A stretch of 64,000 bases of DNA from Taudactylus pleione (taxonomy: Eukaryota; Chordata; Amphibia; Anura; Myobatrachidae), in assembly GCA_031769625.1 (NCBI GenBank), contig JAUIMM010000519.1, forward strand, positions 3,591,501 through 3,655,500, given 5' to 3'. The notes below the pieces were generated by a model. That model did no database searches, was not told the DNA's origin, and was given only the letters and a program-made list of their open reading frames with translations. Positions 45,046 through 56,899 of this stretch are shown piece by piece. The position numbers and the translations under genes are program-made. The first letter of the stretch is position 1. The number at the start of each line of letters is the position of its first letter.

Positions 45046-45322
45046 CAGAGCCGTAACTAGACTTTTTGGTGCCCTGTGCCAGAAAGAGCATTGGCGCCCC
45101 CCTCATTTTTCAAAGGGACATAATGCACCCAAAAAAGGGCCATGGCTTCATGGGGAAGGGCCAGGGAAAAGATAGGAGAGGCCAGGAGATGCTGGGGATG
45201 AAATAAGAGGAAGCTACAAGCCAGAATGATAATAAACAGAAATTTGACAGGCCCAAACAGCACCCCCTGACCTGTGGTCCCTGTGCGATGGCACCGGTCG
45301 CACTACCCTAGCTACGGCCTTG
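45046..45322. mobile_element. Short hAT-type element, TIR CAGAGCCGTAACTAG, TSD CTGGACTC
   Basis: Ends CAGAGCCGTAACTAG and, in reverse complement, CAAGGCCGTAGCTAG, flanked by a perfect 8-bp CTGGACTC at 45038-45045 and 45323-45330. 277 bp, same family and orientation as 18212-18489. The perfect TSD fixes the borders for the family. Confidence 0.9.
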
Positions 45323-45330
45323 CTGGACTC

Positions 45331-45799
45331 CACCACTGATTATGAAGACACATCAAGTATATCAATAGAAAGTCCCTGTAAATGTGAAGGCCAAATTGTA
45401 TTTTTAACTTAGTTATTAAGCGTGCAGAGCAAAGGTTTCTACATATTACTAAGGGGTATGGAAATTTAAAAACACATTAAACACGTGGTAGGGATCACTC
45501 CAGTTTAAGATGGACTTTTGGCCATTATTTGTTGGGCTAGAGAGTGCCTTGCTCCCCTTCGTTACTAGCTCTCCATCATATAACCATTTGGTTGGGAATA
45601 GGACCCTCCAGGAATGCCCACTGTACCTCATAGGTATCAGCAATGGTGGCAATAGTGGACTGAACTGGTCCTATGTATTCAGTCTGTCTAGATGGCCACA
45701 ACTCATGTCCAATCACATACCGCGTTCATGGCACACTTCTAGCTTGTAGTTTTAATCTTCTTGCCAGCTCTCTTCACAAGTTTCCTTCAGTGGATTAGT
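45331..45799. other. Spacer, nothing recognised
   Basis: No gene-like signal. Confidence 0.4.
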
Positions 45800-46178
45800 T
45801 CAGGTAATAGGGCTGGTTTGGTGGACTTCGGTTTTCCTGAAATACGAACACATACCCGAATTTAGGAGTTCTGAGTCGAATCAAGTACCAGTTCAGAATC
45901 ACTCTGGGGTTCCGAGTGGAACCGAGTCCCAGCTTGGTTCTGCTGTCAGTTATGAACTTGGATTTAAAAACCAAACTCGTGTTTTGTATTGCATGTAAAC
46001 AGGTCCAAATGACATGATTTTAGCTGTTGTTATTGATTTTTATTGATTTTTAAGGAATCCAATAAGAAACCAAAACCAAATCCGAACCAAAACACTTGTG
46101 GGTGGTTTTGCCAAAACCAAAACACGATGATGAATTACAACCAAAATAAAACACAGGGGTCCGCGTACATCTCTAATT
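45800..46178. mobile_element. Probable DNA-transposon remnant (AAACCAAAACAC repeat)
   Basis: The sequence is dominated by complementary CCAAAACCAAAAC and GGTTTTG/CGGTTTTCC words, and ends with ACATCTCTAATT, which looks like a transposon terminus (TAGAGATGT in reverse). No left terminus or TSD was found. I recognise the style as a common vertebrate MITE type but cannot name it. Confidence 0.45.
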
Positions 46179-46335
46179 GTAAATGAGTATGTGAGTGTGT
46201 CAAGAGAACAACTGACCCCAACTAATATTTCCAGTGCATATTTTACACAGCTATATAATTTATATAATATACTACTGCAGACAAGCCCACGGTTTTGATT
46301 TGGGCAAAATCAGAACAGTGTGCATGAAAAGAAAC

Positions 46336-46412
<77 letters not shown>
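46336..46412. repeat. AAT trinucleotide microsatellite
   Basis: About 25 AAT/TAA units with one interruption near 46372. Confidence 0.95.
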
Positions 46413-46414
<2 letters not shown>

Positions 46415-46417
46415 CTG

Positions 46418-46422
<5 letters not shown>

Positions 46423-46470
<48 letters not shown>
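46423..46470. repeat. AT dinucleotide microsatellite
   Basis: About 23 AT units directly after the AAT run. Confidence 0.95.
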
Positions 46471-46473
<3 letters not shown>

Positions 46474-47283
46474 AAATGTATATTTTGTATATACAGTATG
46501 TCCCCTTAAAGGTTGTGTGTTGTATGTTACAGTTCAGTCTTTTCCTCTATCATCTATCTGCTCTGTAAAATTCCATAACTATGAAAAAGCATAGGAAATA
46601 ATCATATGCACATCACACATTGATGTATTTCTAAATATGGCTGAAGTCAATGACTCAATGCATAGACAAATCCATTTGTAAGACAGAATGCACCCTCTGT
46701 GTAGGAATCCTGGGCATTGCATCCTAAAATTACCTTTAGGTTATTAATATCTGTGCTCATCTGTTATGCAAACACAGACATGGCCAATTTCGTAGCTCAA
46801 TCAACTACTATTTATAGGCTCCTGCTAATGTAAAAATTATTATTTTTTGTAAGCCAAAAAATAGAAATGTAGCACTTCCATTTGTTTTACATTATGCCTG
46901 AGAGAAGATTCAATGATTTATGTAATAGTTTCTACTTTGGCATTAAATGCCTTTATTGCGAATGAGGCTTACAATGCAAAGTGCAATGTTTTGCAAGTGA
47001 ACATGTGCTTAAAAAATAAACAAGTTGATTGTATCAACTTTGCTTCATATAAAAGTGTGTTGGATATAGCTTAACATCGTACGCTACCAAATTATTAAAT
47101 AGTCCTCTATATATACTGTATATCAAGGTCCCAATTTTATTCATAGATGATAAATGCCACAAAATGTGATTTTATATATAGCGTTCACAGCAGAATTTAG
47201 CAAATTGGCAAAACAACAAAACTCAAACAATTTATCAATGGAACTTCACACATCTACTAAATAGCCTCATAGTGTCGTACACT
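46471..47283. other. AT-rich spacer
   Basis: Unique-looking AT-rich DNA without gene signals. Confidence 0.4.
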
Positions 47284-47359
47284 CAGGGCCGGATTAACAA
47301 TGTCATGCACACCACAAAGCGCAAATCACATGAACTTTAGGATAAAGGCCCCCTGACAA
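47284..47359. mobile_element. hAT-type end fragment
   Basis: CAGGGCCGGATTAACAATG is a typical left end of hAT-type repeats. No right end was found before the next element. Confidence 0.4.
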
Positions 47360-47509
47360 AGGGTTCTATTTGCCTTGGCTAGAGATAAAGTACCAACCAA
47401 TCAGCTCCTGTCACTTTACAGGCTGTTTGAAAAATGACAGGAGCTGATTGGTTGGTACTTTATCTCCGTCCTCCTTATTTTTATCCAAGGCTTTACTGCA
47501 TAGACCCTT
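47360..47509. mobile_element. Hairpin MITE (GTACCAACCAATCAGC family)
   Basis: The 32-bp inner arms (GAGATAAAGTACCAACCAAT... and its exact complement) lie at about 47392-47423 and 47436-47467. Outer paired words CCTTGG/CCAAGG and AGGGTTC/GACCCTT suggest the full element. TSD unclear. Confidence 0.78.
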
Positions 47510-47590
47510 AGTACTCAGACCCCAAACTTACACATATCTCCCAACCGTCCCAATTTCAGCAGGACAGTCCTGTAGGAATTTGGGAATTAT

Positions 47591-48174
47591 AGACCTGATT
47601 CAGAGCCGCTCACTAGATGAGATCGCTAGCACGGTGTGTATGCAAATTGCGTAGGCAGTGCTATCACACAGCAATGCATCAGCACGTCCACTATTTCTTA
47701 GAGAGCGGTCACATAGTGTATGCAGACACCCACCAGCCTGTTTTAGGACTCCCACTTGTGCATGTCATGTCCAGAAAGTGTATGCAACCATAGGTACATC
47801 GGGTAACATCGGATGCTATCGCAGCGCATGAGGTTGACCATACCCTGCAGCAAGCACTGCGAGTATTTCAGTGTAAAAACCAGCCAGGTGACGTGTACTA
47901 TGATGCTGTCTTATAATTATGCACACCTCTAAAACGCCGTTGAGATGCTCAGTCGCGCCTGCTTTTGCACCACCACTCCCCCGTTTTTAATGGCCAGTCC
48001 CTGTTACCACCTACAAACGGCTTCTCCTGTCACTCACTCTGCTGAGCTGTCTATGCGCAGCGAGTGGATGCATTGTGAACTTTCGCTTAGGTATGCGCAT
48101 GCGCACTGCGATACATGCGCACAATGCATACCATCGGCAGCAGCGAGAGTATACATCTTAGCGAGCGGGTGTGA
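47591..48174. mobile_element. MITE of the CCTGATTCAGAGC family, diverged
   Basis: Left end GACCTGATTCAGAGCCGCTC; the right end reads GGAGCTAATTCACACCCGCTC in reverse complement. GC-rich interior with GCGCATGCGCA palindromes. Flanks TA/TA only; no clean 3-bp TSD. Confidence 0.6.
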
Positions 48175-50830
48175 ATTAGCTCCTATGACCATAGTGAACT
48201 GATGTCACACGCAGTGGAGGCAGGAGCCAGCATTGTATGCAGCAAGTATGTAGCCCTACAGAAGTGCTAAACACAACCATGGTGGGCACGACTACAGCGG
48301 GTATGGAAATAGATACAAGGAAATTTGGGTGCAAGCAAGGAATTAATTCAGCGCTATCTGTCAGGTATGGAATAGTTGAAGGTTGATTTTACACTATAAT
48401 AAATTAGTGGGCTCATTAGCTTGCAAACTCAGGGCCTGATTCAGCAAGGATCGCAACTGCGATTACGCACTCACTTAGGCGATACTTGCGTTCCGCGCAT
48501 GCGTATGCATCACAGTGCGCGAACAGTCCACTGCGATCGGGACTGCGATCACAGAGGCTACGCAGACCCATCGCAGAGTGACTGACAGGAAGTACCGTTT
48601 TGGGGAGGTGACGGGGGGCTGGTCAGTGAAACGCAGGCGTGCCAGTGCATTTGAATGCCATTGCAGGGGTGTCAGAAAATGGGCATGGTTGGTCAGAAAA
48701 TGGGCATAACTGAGTGGGTTGGGTTATGTGCATACAGGGGGTGTGCTTATGTGCTAGCCAGTAGTGGAGATCCTTTTCTCCTAATGTTACTGGGATAAAT
48801 GTAGAAGAGATTTCTCAACTTTTGCTGAAACCAATACAACTCGTATTAAATAAACTTGTTGTGTTTTCTTTGCTTATAGGTCTTGTGTAATTGACTTACA
48901 GTATATTAATATTTCATGTATTTTTTTTAACCATGGAGTAAATGTTAAGATTTTCTTTTAGCAGACACTAAAAGCTAAGCATGCATAATTACCTTTGTGA
49001 TAATTTGGAGTTGCATAGACAGTTAAAGGGGTTGTAAATATGTACATGCATGTAATGTTAGTACACACCTATGCCACATTTTCTTGTCAGATGTCAGCTT
49101 AAAATTACAGTTCACAAGCTGTCAACTTTTCATAGCTATTAATTATTCTTTAGATAGCACAAGCCAAGTCCCTGAACCCTGTTTAAGTATGCAAGTCCCA
49201 TTGAAGATTTACACACAGAGCTTGCCAGCCCCTCCCGTCCTACAGCTACAAACTTGCCCCATACCTGCAAAATCACTGCACTGCTGATTAAGGTAATAGA
49301 TAGTATGCTTAGCTGTTTTGTGTCACAATTATCTCTATTGTTGTGCAAACTATCTGTGCAGTAGAAAAACACCAGTAGTGAATGTAACCTTTATTCACTT
49401 AGTGCCAGCAATATACAAAATTGCATTACAATGCAATTGTACAACGTTCGGCCATTTACATCTGTGCCTGCCAGTGTAGCTTATAGTATAAATTGTGTAT
49501 AACACAAACATTAATTTAATCTACTTTTTGGACTGTGGGAGGAGATCGACATAATATTTTACTTATTTAGTCCTTATTGTAAAATATGACCTATAAATAA
49601 CAAGAGCTGGTTTTATCCTTATACACTCATTTATTTCAAAAGTGATTATTTGCACCCTGCTGTACAGTATCTTTGCCTCCTACATTTTTCAATTCTTTAA
49701 TTGTACGAGTCCTCACCACTTCTTCCAGGAGAGTGGTCCATGGACCAATCAACCCTCGGTATAGGAGTCCTTCTTTAAGTTACCTTTCTGGTTGAACATT
49801 GTATTCTCATGTGAAACAGTTGTCTTGAAACCTTTATTTTAACTTATTTCTACCCCTCCAACTGTGATGTATGAAATGTGTAACTACATTATCTGAATTC
49901 TTCCTGACTACAAACATGTTCAAATAAAAAAAAGCAGAAATGCGCCTATGCCGGACATGCCCCCTGTGCCCATACTGCAAAAGGGCGGTAAGTACAGCAC
50001 TGACGCAGGGTGCCCATTTGCAGCATTCACATGATGCTCCGGATGGCACTGCACAAGCCATTCTGGCTGCAGAGTGACGTTCCGGACGCGGGGGATGGTG
50101 CCGCCCAGGAAGTCTTAGTGCTCTGTCTGGTGGCGCATACCCTAGTTATGGTTATGCAGATTAATATAGCTGTAAAATGATCACTGTTAGACTGTTTTTA
50201 TTAAATGTTGCTAACTAACAGATCATCAGTCACCTGAGTTGCATATTGGTAGAGAAAATGTGTTGTCTGCCTGTTGTACTGTACGGTAAATCTGGCCTGT
50301 TACTCTTGCTCAAAGAGACAAGGTGCACAAGCCAAGTATAGATGACAGATGAGATCAGGAATGGGAGGTGAGCGGGGAAATCAGGAGTCGTTGTCATGGT
50401 TTAATATTAGTAAAAGCATTATGCACTGTTTGTTTTATCATTAGGAAGGAATGTTCATTTGTATTAAGTAATGGAACTGTTTCATAACTTCTATATTTCA
50501 GAAGCATAAAATATAGGTTCCTAATCAGCAACATGCTGCAGAATTGGAATTAGCGAAGCATTCTCTAATAAAAGAAATCCATTCTGAGAAATTGTAAAAA
50601 TGTCACAAGGCCTCGCAATGTCGCCCAAAACCTCTACGGTGGATAGATCGCTGCCCACAACTTATTTCTCATTTAAAGGAGATCACAGAGTTCCCAGGTG
50701 TTTCAGTGTCATATTTGTGCCATGAAAATTTTAAATCAGATGGCTTATGTTACGACCCGTGAAATTTCTATAATAGTTGTGCTATATACACACACACACA
50801 TAAATATGTATATATATTTATATATTAATT
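48175..50830. other. Spacer with partial repeat ends
   Basis: GGGCCTGATTCAGCAAGG near 48432 is one end of a MITE of the same family, without a partner. Near 50135-50156, ACCCTAGTTATGGTTATG resembles a hAT right end. 50500-50760 is unique-looking AT-rich DNA. No gene. Confidence 0.4.
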
Positions 50831-51415
50831 TACAGGGGATGCAGTCAAAATGCCGACGGCCGGGAAGCCATCTGACTAAATCCCGGCATCTAAATCCTGA
50901 CGCGGGACTAAAAACAGGAATCGAAATCCCGACGCCCGTCTACATCCCGACGCCAGAATCTAGACAGATGGCTTCCCGAAGTAAGGTAAGCCGGACAGTG
51001 TTAGTGCTTAGTTAGGTCAGGGAACTCCCGTGGGGACTTAGGGTTAGGCTCCACCCCAGGTCGGTTAGGTTTAGAGTGTTGGGGGGGCGTGTTAGGGTTG
51101 GGCACCACCAGGGAGAGGTTAGGGTTAGGCCCCACCCTGGGAGGGTTAGGTTTAGAGTGTGGGAAAGGGGGGGTTAGGGTTGGGCACCACCGGGGAGAGG
51201 TTAGGGTTAAGCACTGCCCCGGGAGGGTAAGGTTTAGGGTGTGGGGAGGGGGGTTAGGTTTAGGCATTACCGAGGGGAGGTTAGGGTTAGGCTCCACCGG
51301 AGGGAAGGTTAGGGCTAGGCACCACTAAGGGAGAGTTAGGATTGGGTGGTGTGGAGGCGAGGGTTAGGGTACTTACAAGCCCCAGTCGGGATCCTGATGG
51401 TTCGAGCATTATATA
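50831..51415. mobile_element. Telomere-like-stutter element
   Basis: Starts AGGGGATGCAGTCAAAATGC and CCGACGGCCGGGAAGCC. Then GGTTAGGGTTAGGCNCCACC-type stutter units of about 40-50 bp at 51050-51350, closing with CAGTCGGGATCCTGATGG. The right terminus is not well defined. The 98-codon Pro/Asn-rich minus frame is an artefact. Confidence 0.68.
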
Positions 51416-52249
51416 CCGATTCCTATTACAGAACAGGTGATAAACAGGGATTTCTATACATACTTTAGGATCAGGAAATAGTCATTTAATAATAGTCTGC
51501 ACTAAACATGGCAAGTGACAGATTTCCATAGCATTGGCCTCTTAATAATAAGGTTATGCAATAAAATGTATTGCCAAACGGTAGCAAAAAATGGCTTTCT
51601 TCTTTATCTACTTTCGAAAACTAATTATTGAAAACATTTAAAATATGTTTCGAGAAAAGTGCAGCAGAATTCCGAGAGAGCCTTAACCCTCTGAACGCTG
51701 CACTGGTTTGTTGGACTTAATTAATTAGATGTATAAAGGCAATATGAGATAGAAATGCAGTCACCTGCATTGTGTAATGCCATTTGTAATTTTATTATTC
51801 ATGGCTTCTCCTAAACTAGTTTAATATTTTAAATTAAATTTAATATTTTAAATAATTTATTTCCTCTTTACAAGGATGTGGCTTGTTGGGAAAAGTGAAT
51901 TAGAATTGCTTGTGCTAGTTCATCATTACAAATCACTTAGAACATGATGCATTGTTCTCCCCACATTATCATATTCCCTAAATATAAAATAAAGCCATCA
52001 GAAACAGGCACAAGAAATGTAATATACACGTCTTCATGTTAGGCGTAGACTAATACTATAAAAACACAAAAGCCCATGTAGCAGCTTATTAAATGACAAA
52101 ATATATAGAGATGTGATGTGCTACAACTGGTTAATTATCAGCAATTAGCAGTATGGTATATTCAGACTTAAGAAAGCTGATGGGTTGGGTAAGGGGTCCT
52201 GACGGTCACAATGCAGACCTTCAGAATAACCATGAGCAGCCTCCCGACA
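51416..52249. other. AT-rich spacer; possible conserved non-coding DNA
   Basis: 51590-52140 has no repeat ends or tandem structure and is rich in TTAATTAAT-like words. No gene. Conservation is a guess from texture only. Confidence 0.35.
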
Positions 52250-52350
52250 GTATTCTAACCCCAATCCTAACCCTAACCCACCACTCTCATAGCCCAACCC
52301 TAATTGTCCCCTCCTGCAGCCTAACCCTAACCGTCCCCTCCCACAGTCTG
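52250..52350. mobile_element. Fragment of the telomere-like-stutter element
   Basis: CAATCCTAACCCTAACCCAC and CCTAACCCTAACCGTCCC stutter between GACAGTATTC and CAGTCTGC. Confidence 0.55.
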
Positions 52351-53040
52351 CTGAGGGGGGACATATGAGTATTTTCCAAAAAAAATTTCCTGGAGGGGGC
52401 ATGACCAAGACTCCCATTTGGTCACACCCCCTTCAATAACCAGGCCCGTGGCTGTCTCAATGGCCCTATGTGGGAGAGTAGCCATATGTTAGCATTAGAG
52501 CACCCCATAACTTTAGGGTGATCACAGTAAGTAAAATGTCTCTACTATTGCTCAATATTACACACTATACTAATCATTATTACACACTAGTCATCACCTC
52601 CAAAACAATCAAATAAATCTTACCATTTCTCAACTATGGCACCTGCAGATATAGACCTTTATTAGAGTTCTGGAAGAAAAGTCTCCATACCTCCAAGCCT
52701 CTCCTTCAAATAACTTTACCTGGTGGACTCTTTATCAGCCAACAACTCAATAATATGAAAAAATAAAAAGTTACCCTATTAAAACCGGCAGCAGATCTGA
52801 CTGCAGGCTAAGAAGCTGCGATTATATCAAACAACATTTAATAATTGACTCAGTTGAAATGTCTAAAACGCGAAAACATCCTCTTAGGAGGCAATGCTGA
52901 TTCCTATTTGACCACCCACTCAAAATAATGTACTAAGACACTAAGACATATCAAAAGAGAAGACAAGATTAGAAAGTCCATCTTTAATTCATCTGAAATG
53001 AATCAGTCTCTTATATAGAATATATAACATACCGAACAAT
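52351..53040. other. AT-rich spacer
   Basis: No gene or repeat border recognised. Confidence 0.4.
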
Positions 53041-53587
53041 GGCCCTCATTCAGAGCCGTACGCTCTGAGCAGAGCGCACGCTCTGAATGAGGGCCGCCCT
53101 CCATAATTATGGAGCGTCCTCCTGGACGCTCGTATAGCTGTGGGTCACCACCCACAGCCTATACGAGCGTGCAGTTTGATGGCCGCGATGGTCTTGACCA
53201 TCACGACCATCGCCACTGCGAGCCGGAGCCTGCGGTTGAGTTTTTCAACCGCAAGGCCCGGAGTGATTTTGGCTATCAGAGCCAAAATCACTCCCACTGA
53301 CATCACTAGTGATGTCAGTGGGGCGGCTTCTGACGGTAGGCGTTCCCTTGGGAACGCCCCCGTCAGGGAGGCATGCCCCCGGCACGCCCACCAAAGGGGG
53401 CGTGCTGTCAATCAACATCGACAGCACGCCCCTTTTGATCAGACACAATGAGCGAAGGAAAGTCCTTCGCTCGTCGCGTCTGACGCATGCGCACGACGGA
53501 GCTCCTGCCGTCGTGCGCATGCTCAGTGCACAACATCGACCCACTTGCGAGCAGACAGCCGCTTGCGAGTGGGTCTGAATCAGGCCC
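53041..53587. mobile_element. Palindromic-module MITE (GGGCCTGATTCAG family)
   Basis: Left end GGCCCTCATTCAG; right end CTGAATCAGGCCC. Flanks AAT and AAA (imperfect 3-bp TSD). Hairpin modules in order: a terminal hairpin at 53041-53095, GCTCGTATAG..CTATACGAGC with GTGGGT..ACCCAC inside, GATGGTC..GACCATC, AGTGATTTTGGCT..AGCCAAAATCACT with a GACATCACTAGTGATGTC palindrome, GGCGTTCCC..GGGAACGCC, and CGCACGACGGAGCTCC..TCGTGCG. Best-preserved copy of its kind in the window. Confidence 0.8.
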
Positions 53588-55332
53588 AAAGTTCTGAATC
53601 TATATTATGTCATCTAATTACTCAATGGGTGACCATGCGTATAGACTCATCCAATACACCTCCTTCACAGCACAGTGTCATGTATTTCCTACAGTCGGCC
53701 ACCCCTCATATCTACCAACTATGCATCATAGACAAGACGGCATCTATCCATTCTGGCTGAAGGTCCAGATAGCGTCATTTCCTAAACAGGACATAGCGAA
53801 GGCTGATACAGAGCACCCTCTTTATTCTCAATCTATTTTGTTCTTGAACTTTGATGCCTGAACCATCCAAAGCCATTAAACCCAACTGATACGTATCTAT
53901 ATCATAATCAGGATCATAATCATAATCCAAGCATGCTCCTTGTGAGCAGCCATTAAGGGGTGCTGAGGTCTGACTGGAGAAGTTCACCGCTCTCCACCCA
54001 CCTGCTACCATAATTATTTATGCACAGGGCGAGGGTGCAGTGAGGGAAGGGGCAGAGGGGGAGCATGGGACGGCGCTGGGTGCCGAGACACCTAGCACCG
54101 GCCCTGATCATAATAATAATCAATTATAGGAGCTCATATAGGGAGGCTGGTGCATCACATTTCTTGGCTATGTCTCTTTTCCTTATGTGTACAGTGTGAC
54201 AAAATATATAATTCCCTATTTAAAGTATTGAAGAGTATAGTATTTCATAGCAGCCAATTAGCAATTAGCTCTGATCTATATATTAGACGCTAGACATTTC
54301 TCATTGGCTGTTACTGGGCTTTGTCCGTTGTTAGTAACTAGCCCCTGACAGACACACAAACACACACACACACACTTCTGATACACAGAGAACAAACAGA
54401 GAAAAATCACTACTGATGTAATGAATAAGTCATGTTTAGCCAGGTTAGGGAAGCATTGCTGTAGAACACAGACTTCCTTTCGCTTTCAGTCCTCCTTGCC
54501 AGGTGCTAATTTGGAAAGAACAGAAATTGAACCCTCCATGTAGGACGTTGTCTGTGACTATGTGGAACAGAGAGAAGCTTTCTGGATGCTGTCCAGAAAT
54601 GAATCATGGCGCGGTTCCCCAGGGCTTAACGTGCACTATCCCCAGAGAGTTTCCTAAACTTGGCACTATCACGATTGATGGCAGATATCAAAATGTTCAT
54701 TATCCAGCAGCTAAAGACATGTACGTTTGAGTATCACTGACTGTGCCAGTACATGTCTGGATTATGTCAATTAACTGAGATTTGTTTCAACTTTTTAACT
54801 CTTTCACATTAATTTCGTTATAATGGAAATTTAAAAAAGTTTGTGCGATACAGTACTTTCAATAAACTAACAAACTATCAATAAATGTATCCTTCTACTG
54901 TGTAACCTTAAAAAAGTTAAATAATTAAAGTTTAGTTATACATGACTTAAGTAAATCAGTAACTCAACTTTCAATAGGTATACTACCATGTTTACAAATA
55001 GGCGCATGGAATAAAAAAATGTAAGCCTCTTCAATATAAGTTTAAATGTTAAGTTGTACCTTGTCGCATGCATCAATGCTGTTCCTATGTAAAAATATCA
55101 CAATGCAAAAGAGAATGATGTTTGTAAGCTATTGTCCTCTGTAATCAGCCATTATAGGCTCTATAGCTGTCCAATTTTTGAAATATTTAAATAAAATCAC
55201 GTTATCATTATTGTCCTCCCCATCCACTTGACATCTCTTGTCCTCTCCTTATATTATATCATACCTCTATATCTCTATTTCTGTTTTTTATAGTAAATGT
55301 CCTAATCTAACTTGTTGCTTCAAAAGCAACAA
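53588..55332. other. AT-rich spacer, one possible hAT fragment
   Basis: CACCTAGCACCGGCCCTG ending at 54106 looks like a hAT right end. It is followed by ATCATAAT, which also occurs at 53913-53920, but the left end there does not match and the sequence is low-complexity. The 75-codon frame at 54503-54730 has no recognisable domain. No gene. Confidence 0.4.
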
Positions 55333-55340
55333 GATATATC

Positions 55341-55909
55341 CAGGGCCGTAACTAGGGGGCGCTGTTCGGGGCTGTCAATTTTCTGTTTGTTATCATTCTC
55401 ACTTGCAGCCAGTGTCGGACTGAGGCATGAAGGGCCCACCGGGAGAATGCAGTGGTAGGGGCCCATGCTATGGGGGTGTGGACATCCACCAGAGGGGGTG
55501 TGGCCATCCACCACAGACACTTGGCTATCCAATAGGCAAATCTTGTTGCAGTTTCCATAGAAGGGAACCATGTTGATCAGTGGTCCTGCTCCACCAGGTA
55601 ATTTACAATCTAATAGAGTAACAATCCATAATTTGAAGTCTTGAACCTGATACCTAGAAGAAGGGAGTGGGCCACAGGCAGTGGGGCCCACCGGGGATTT
55701 CTCCTGTCCCCCTGTGGGCCAGTCCAACCCTGCTTGCAGCTTCTTCTTATGTTATCCCCAGCATCTCCTGGCTGCCCCTATCTCTTCCCTGGCCCTTCCC
55801 CAAGAGGCCATGGCTCTTTTTTGGGTGCATTATGTCCCTATTTGAAAAATAGGGGGGGCGCCAATGTTCTTTCTGGCACAAGGCACCAAAAAGTCTAGTT
55901 ACGGCTCTG
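55341..55909. mobile_element. Short hAT-type element (inverted), TSD GATATATC, host to a nested hAT
   Basis: Left end CAGGGCCGTAACTAG; the right end reads CAGAGCCGTAACTAG in reverse complement. Flanks GATATATC (55333-55340) and GATATGTC (55910-55917) match at seven of eight. Same family as 18212 and 45046 but in opposite orientation. It is split by the element at 55410-55732. Confidence 0.88.
55410..55732. mobile_element. hAT-type element nested in another, TSD CTTGCAGC
   Basis: Left end CAGTGTCGGACTG; the right end reads CAGGGTTGGACTGG in reverse complement. A perfect 8-bp duplication, CTTGCAGC, lies at 55402-55409 and 55733-55740. 323 bp, non-coding. Removing it with one TSD copy rejoins the outer element, as comparison with 45046-45322 suggests. 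Confidence 0.9.
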
Positions 55910-56053
55910 GATATGTCATCCAGAAGGCTAACCACATATACAGAACTCATGTCCTCAATATGAACGTGCTGCATAATGTGAGACCAAAGCAAACTCAGGC
56001 TTGGTGACTTTTGGCCTTGAGGCCAAACACATGGTACAAAACTGCTTTCAAGC

Positions 56054-56400
56054 CAAGGCCATAACAAGTGGTGGGTGAGCGGTGCCACTGCCCAGGGTGC
56101 ACGGCCTAGGGGGCAGCACCATTGCTGTCTATGTGGGTACCTGCATTTTGAATGCAGGGTACCTGAAACTAGAAGACTAGAAAGTTACTACATGGAGCGT
56201 CATTTTGATGCTCCAGACACTAAGCTTCCCTCTAGTAATGGTGGCAAGCCGCCGCAGAGCTGACCAGAGCATCTACCTACATTAAGAGTTCTCCATGAGC
56301 TCAGCTTCTCCCCTTGTTGCTGCAAACCCACCCCCTCAAAGAGACATCATGAGGGGGGAGGGTTCAGCACAGGGTGCCCTATCAAATGGCTATGGCCCTG
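56054..56400. mobile_element. Short hAT-type element, TSD TTTCAAGC
   Basis: Left end CAAGGCCATAAC; the right end reads CAGGGCCATAGCC in reverse complement. A perfect 8-bp duplication, TTTCAAGC, lies at 56046-56053 and 56401-56408. 347 bp, non-coding. A third hAT TIR type in this window. Confidence 0.88.
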
Positions 56401-56408
56401 TTTCAAGC

Positions 56409-56896
56409 TAAAGGTAATAACACTTTCCCCATTACATAACACCTCTCCCAGAGTGTACCAAAACAAGCTGAATTCCAAAATGGCGATATAATACATTAAC
56501 AATAAATATCACAAGTGCACACAGCACTGGGACTTACAACCTTTTAGTGCTGCAGTGCAGTTCATTAACAATTCCAGCACGGCCATTCCCCCTATTAAAT
56601 TTTACATGTTATTAAAGATGTACATATAAACATACTTTGCGCAACATTATCTATATGTTCAACCATGTTAGGTGCATAGTGCCAACATTTCTTCTTAATG
56701 GCACCGCAGAACAAACAGTTTCATTTTTTTTGCAGGGGTGGCCATCTTAGCCGCATTGCTTGTGTCCTCAGCCGCACAGTACAAACAAGGCCCCACTGAC
56801 CAAATGTACATGGAAAATGGTTGAATATTTGTCATTTGAATCTGTCAGACACAATGCACTCTTGGCGTAAGCAATTTATATTTTCACAATACGTAT
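56409..56896. other. Spacer, nothing recognised
   Basis: No gene or repeat end. Confidence 0.4.
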
Positions 56897-56899
56897 AAT

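Noticed and set aside
51001..51328. True telomeric or subtelomeric sequence
   Set aside because: The TTAGGG-like words are degenerate, of changing orientation between sites, and embedded in repeat elements with shared flanks.
53913..54114. hAT element bounded by ATCATAAT
   Set aside because: The right end looks real but the left end does not match and the direct repeat lies in ATCATAAT-rich low-complexity DNA.
54503..54730. 75-codon frame as a possible host exon
   Set aside because: No recognisable domain and no convincing splice-site pair; length within chance expectation.
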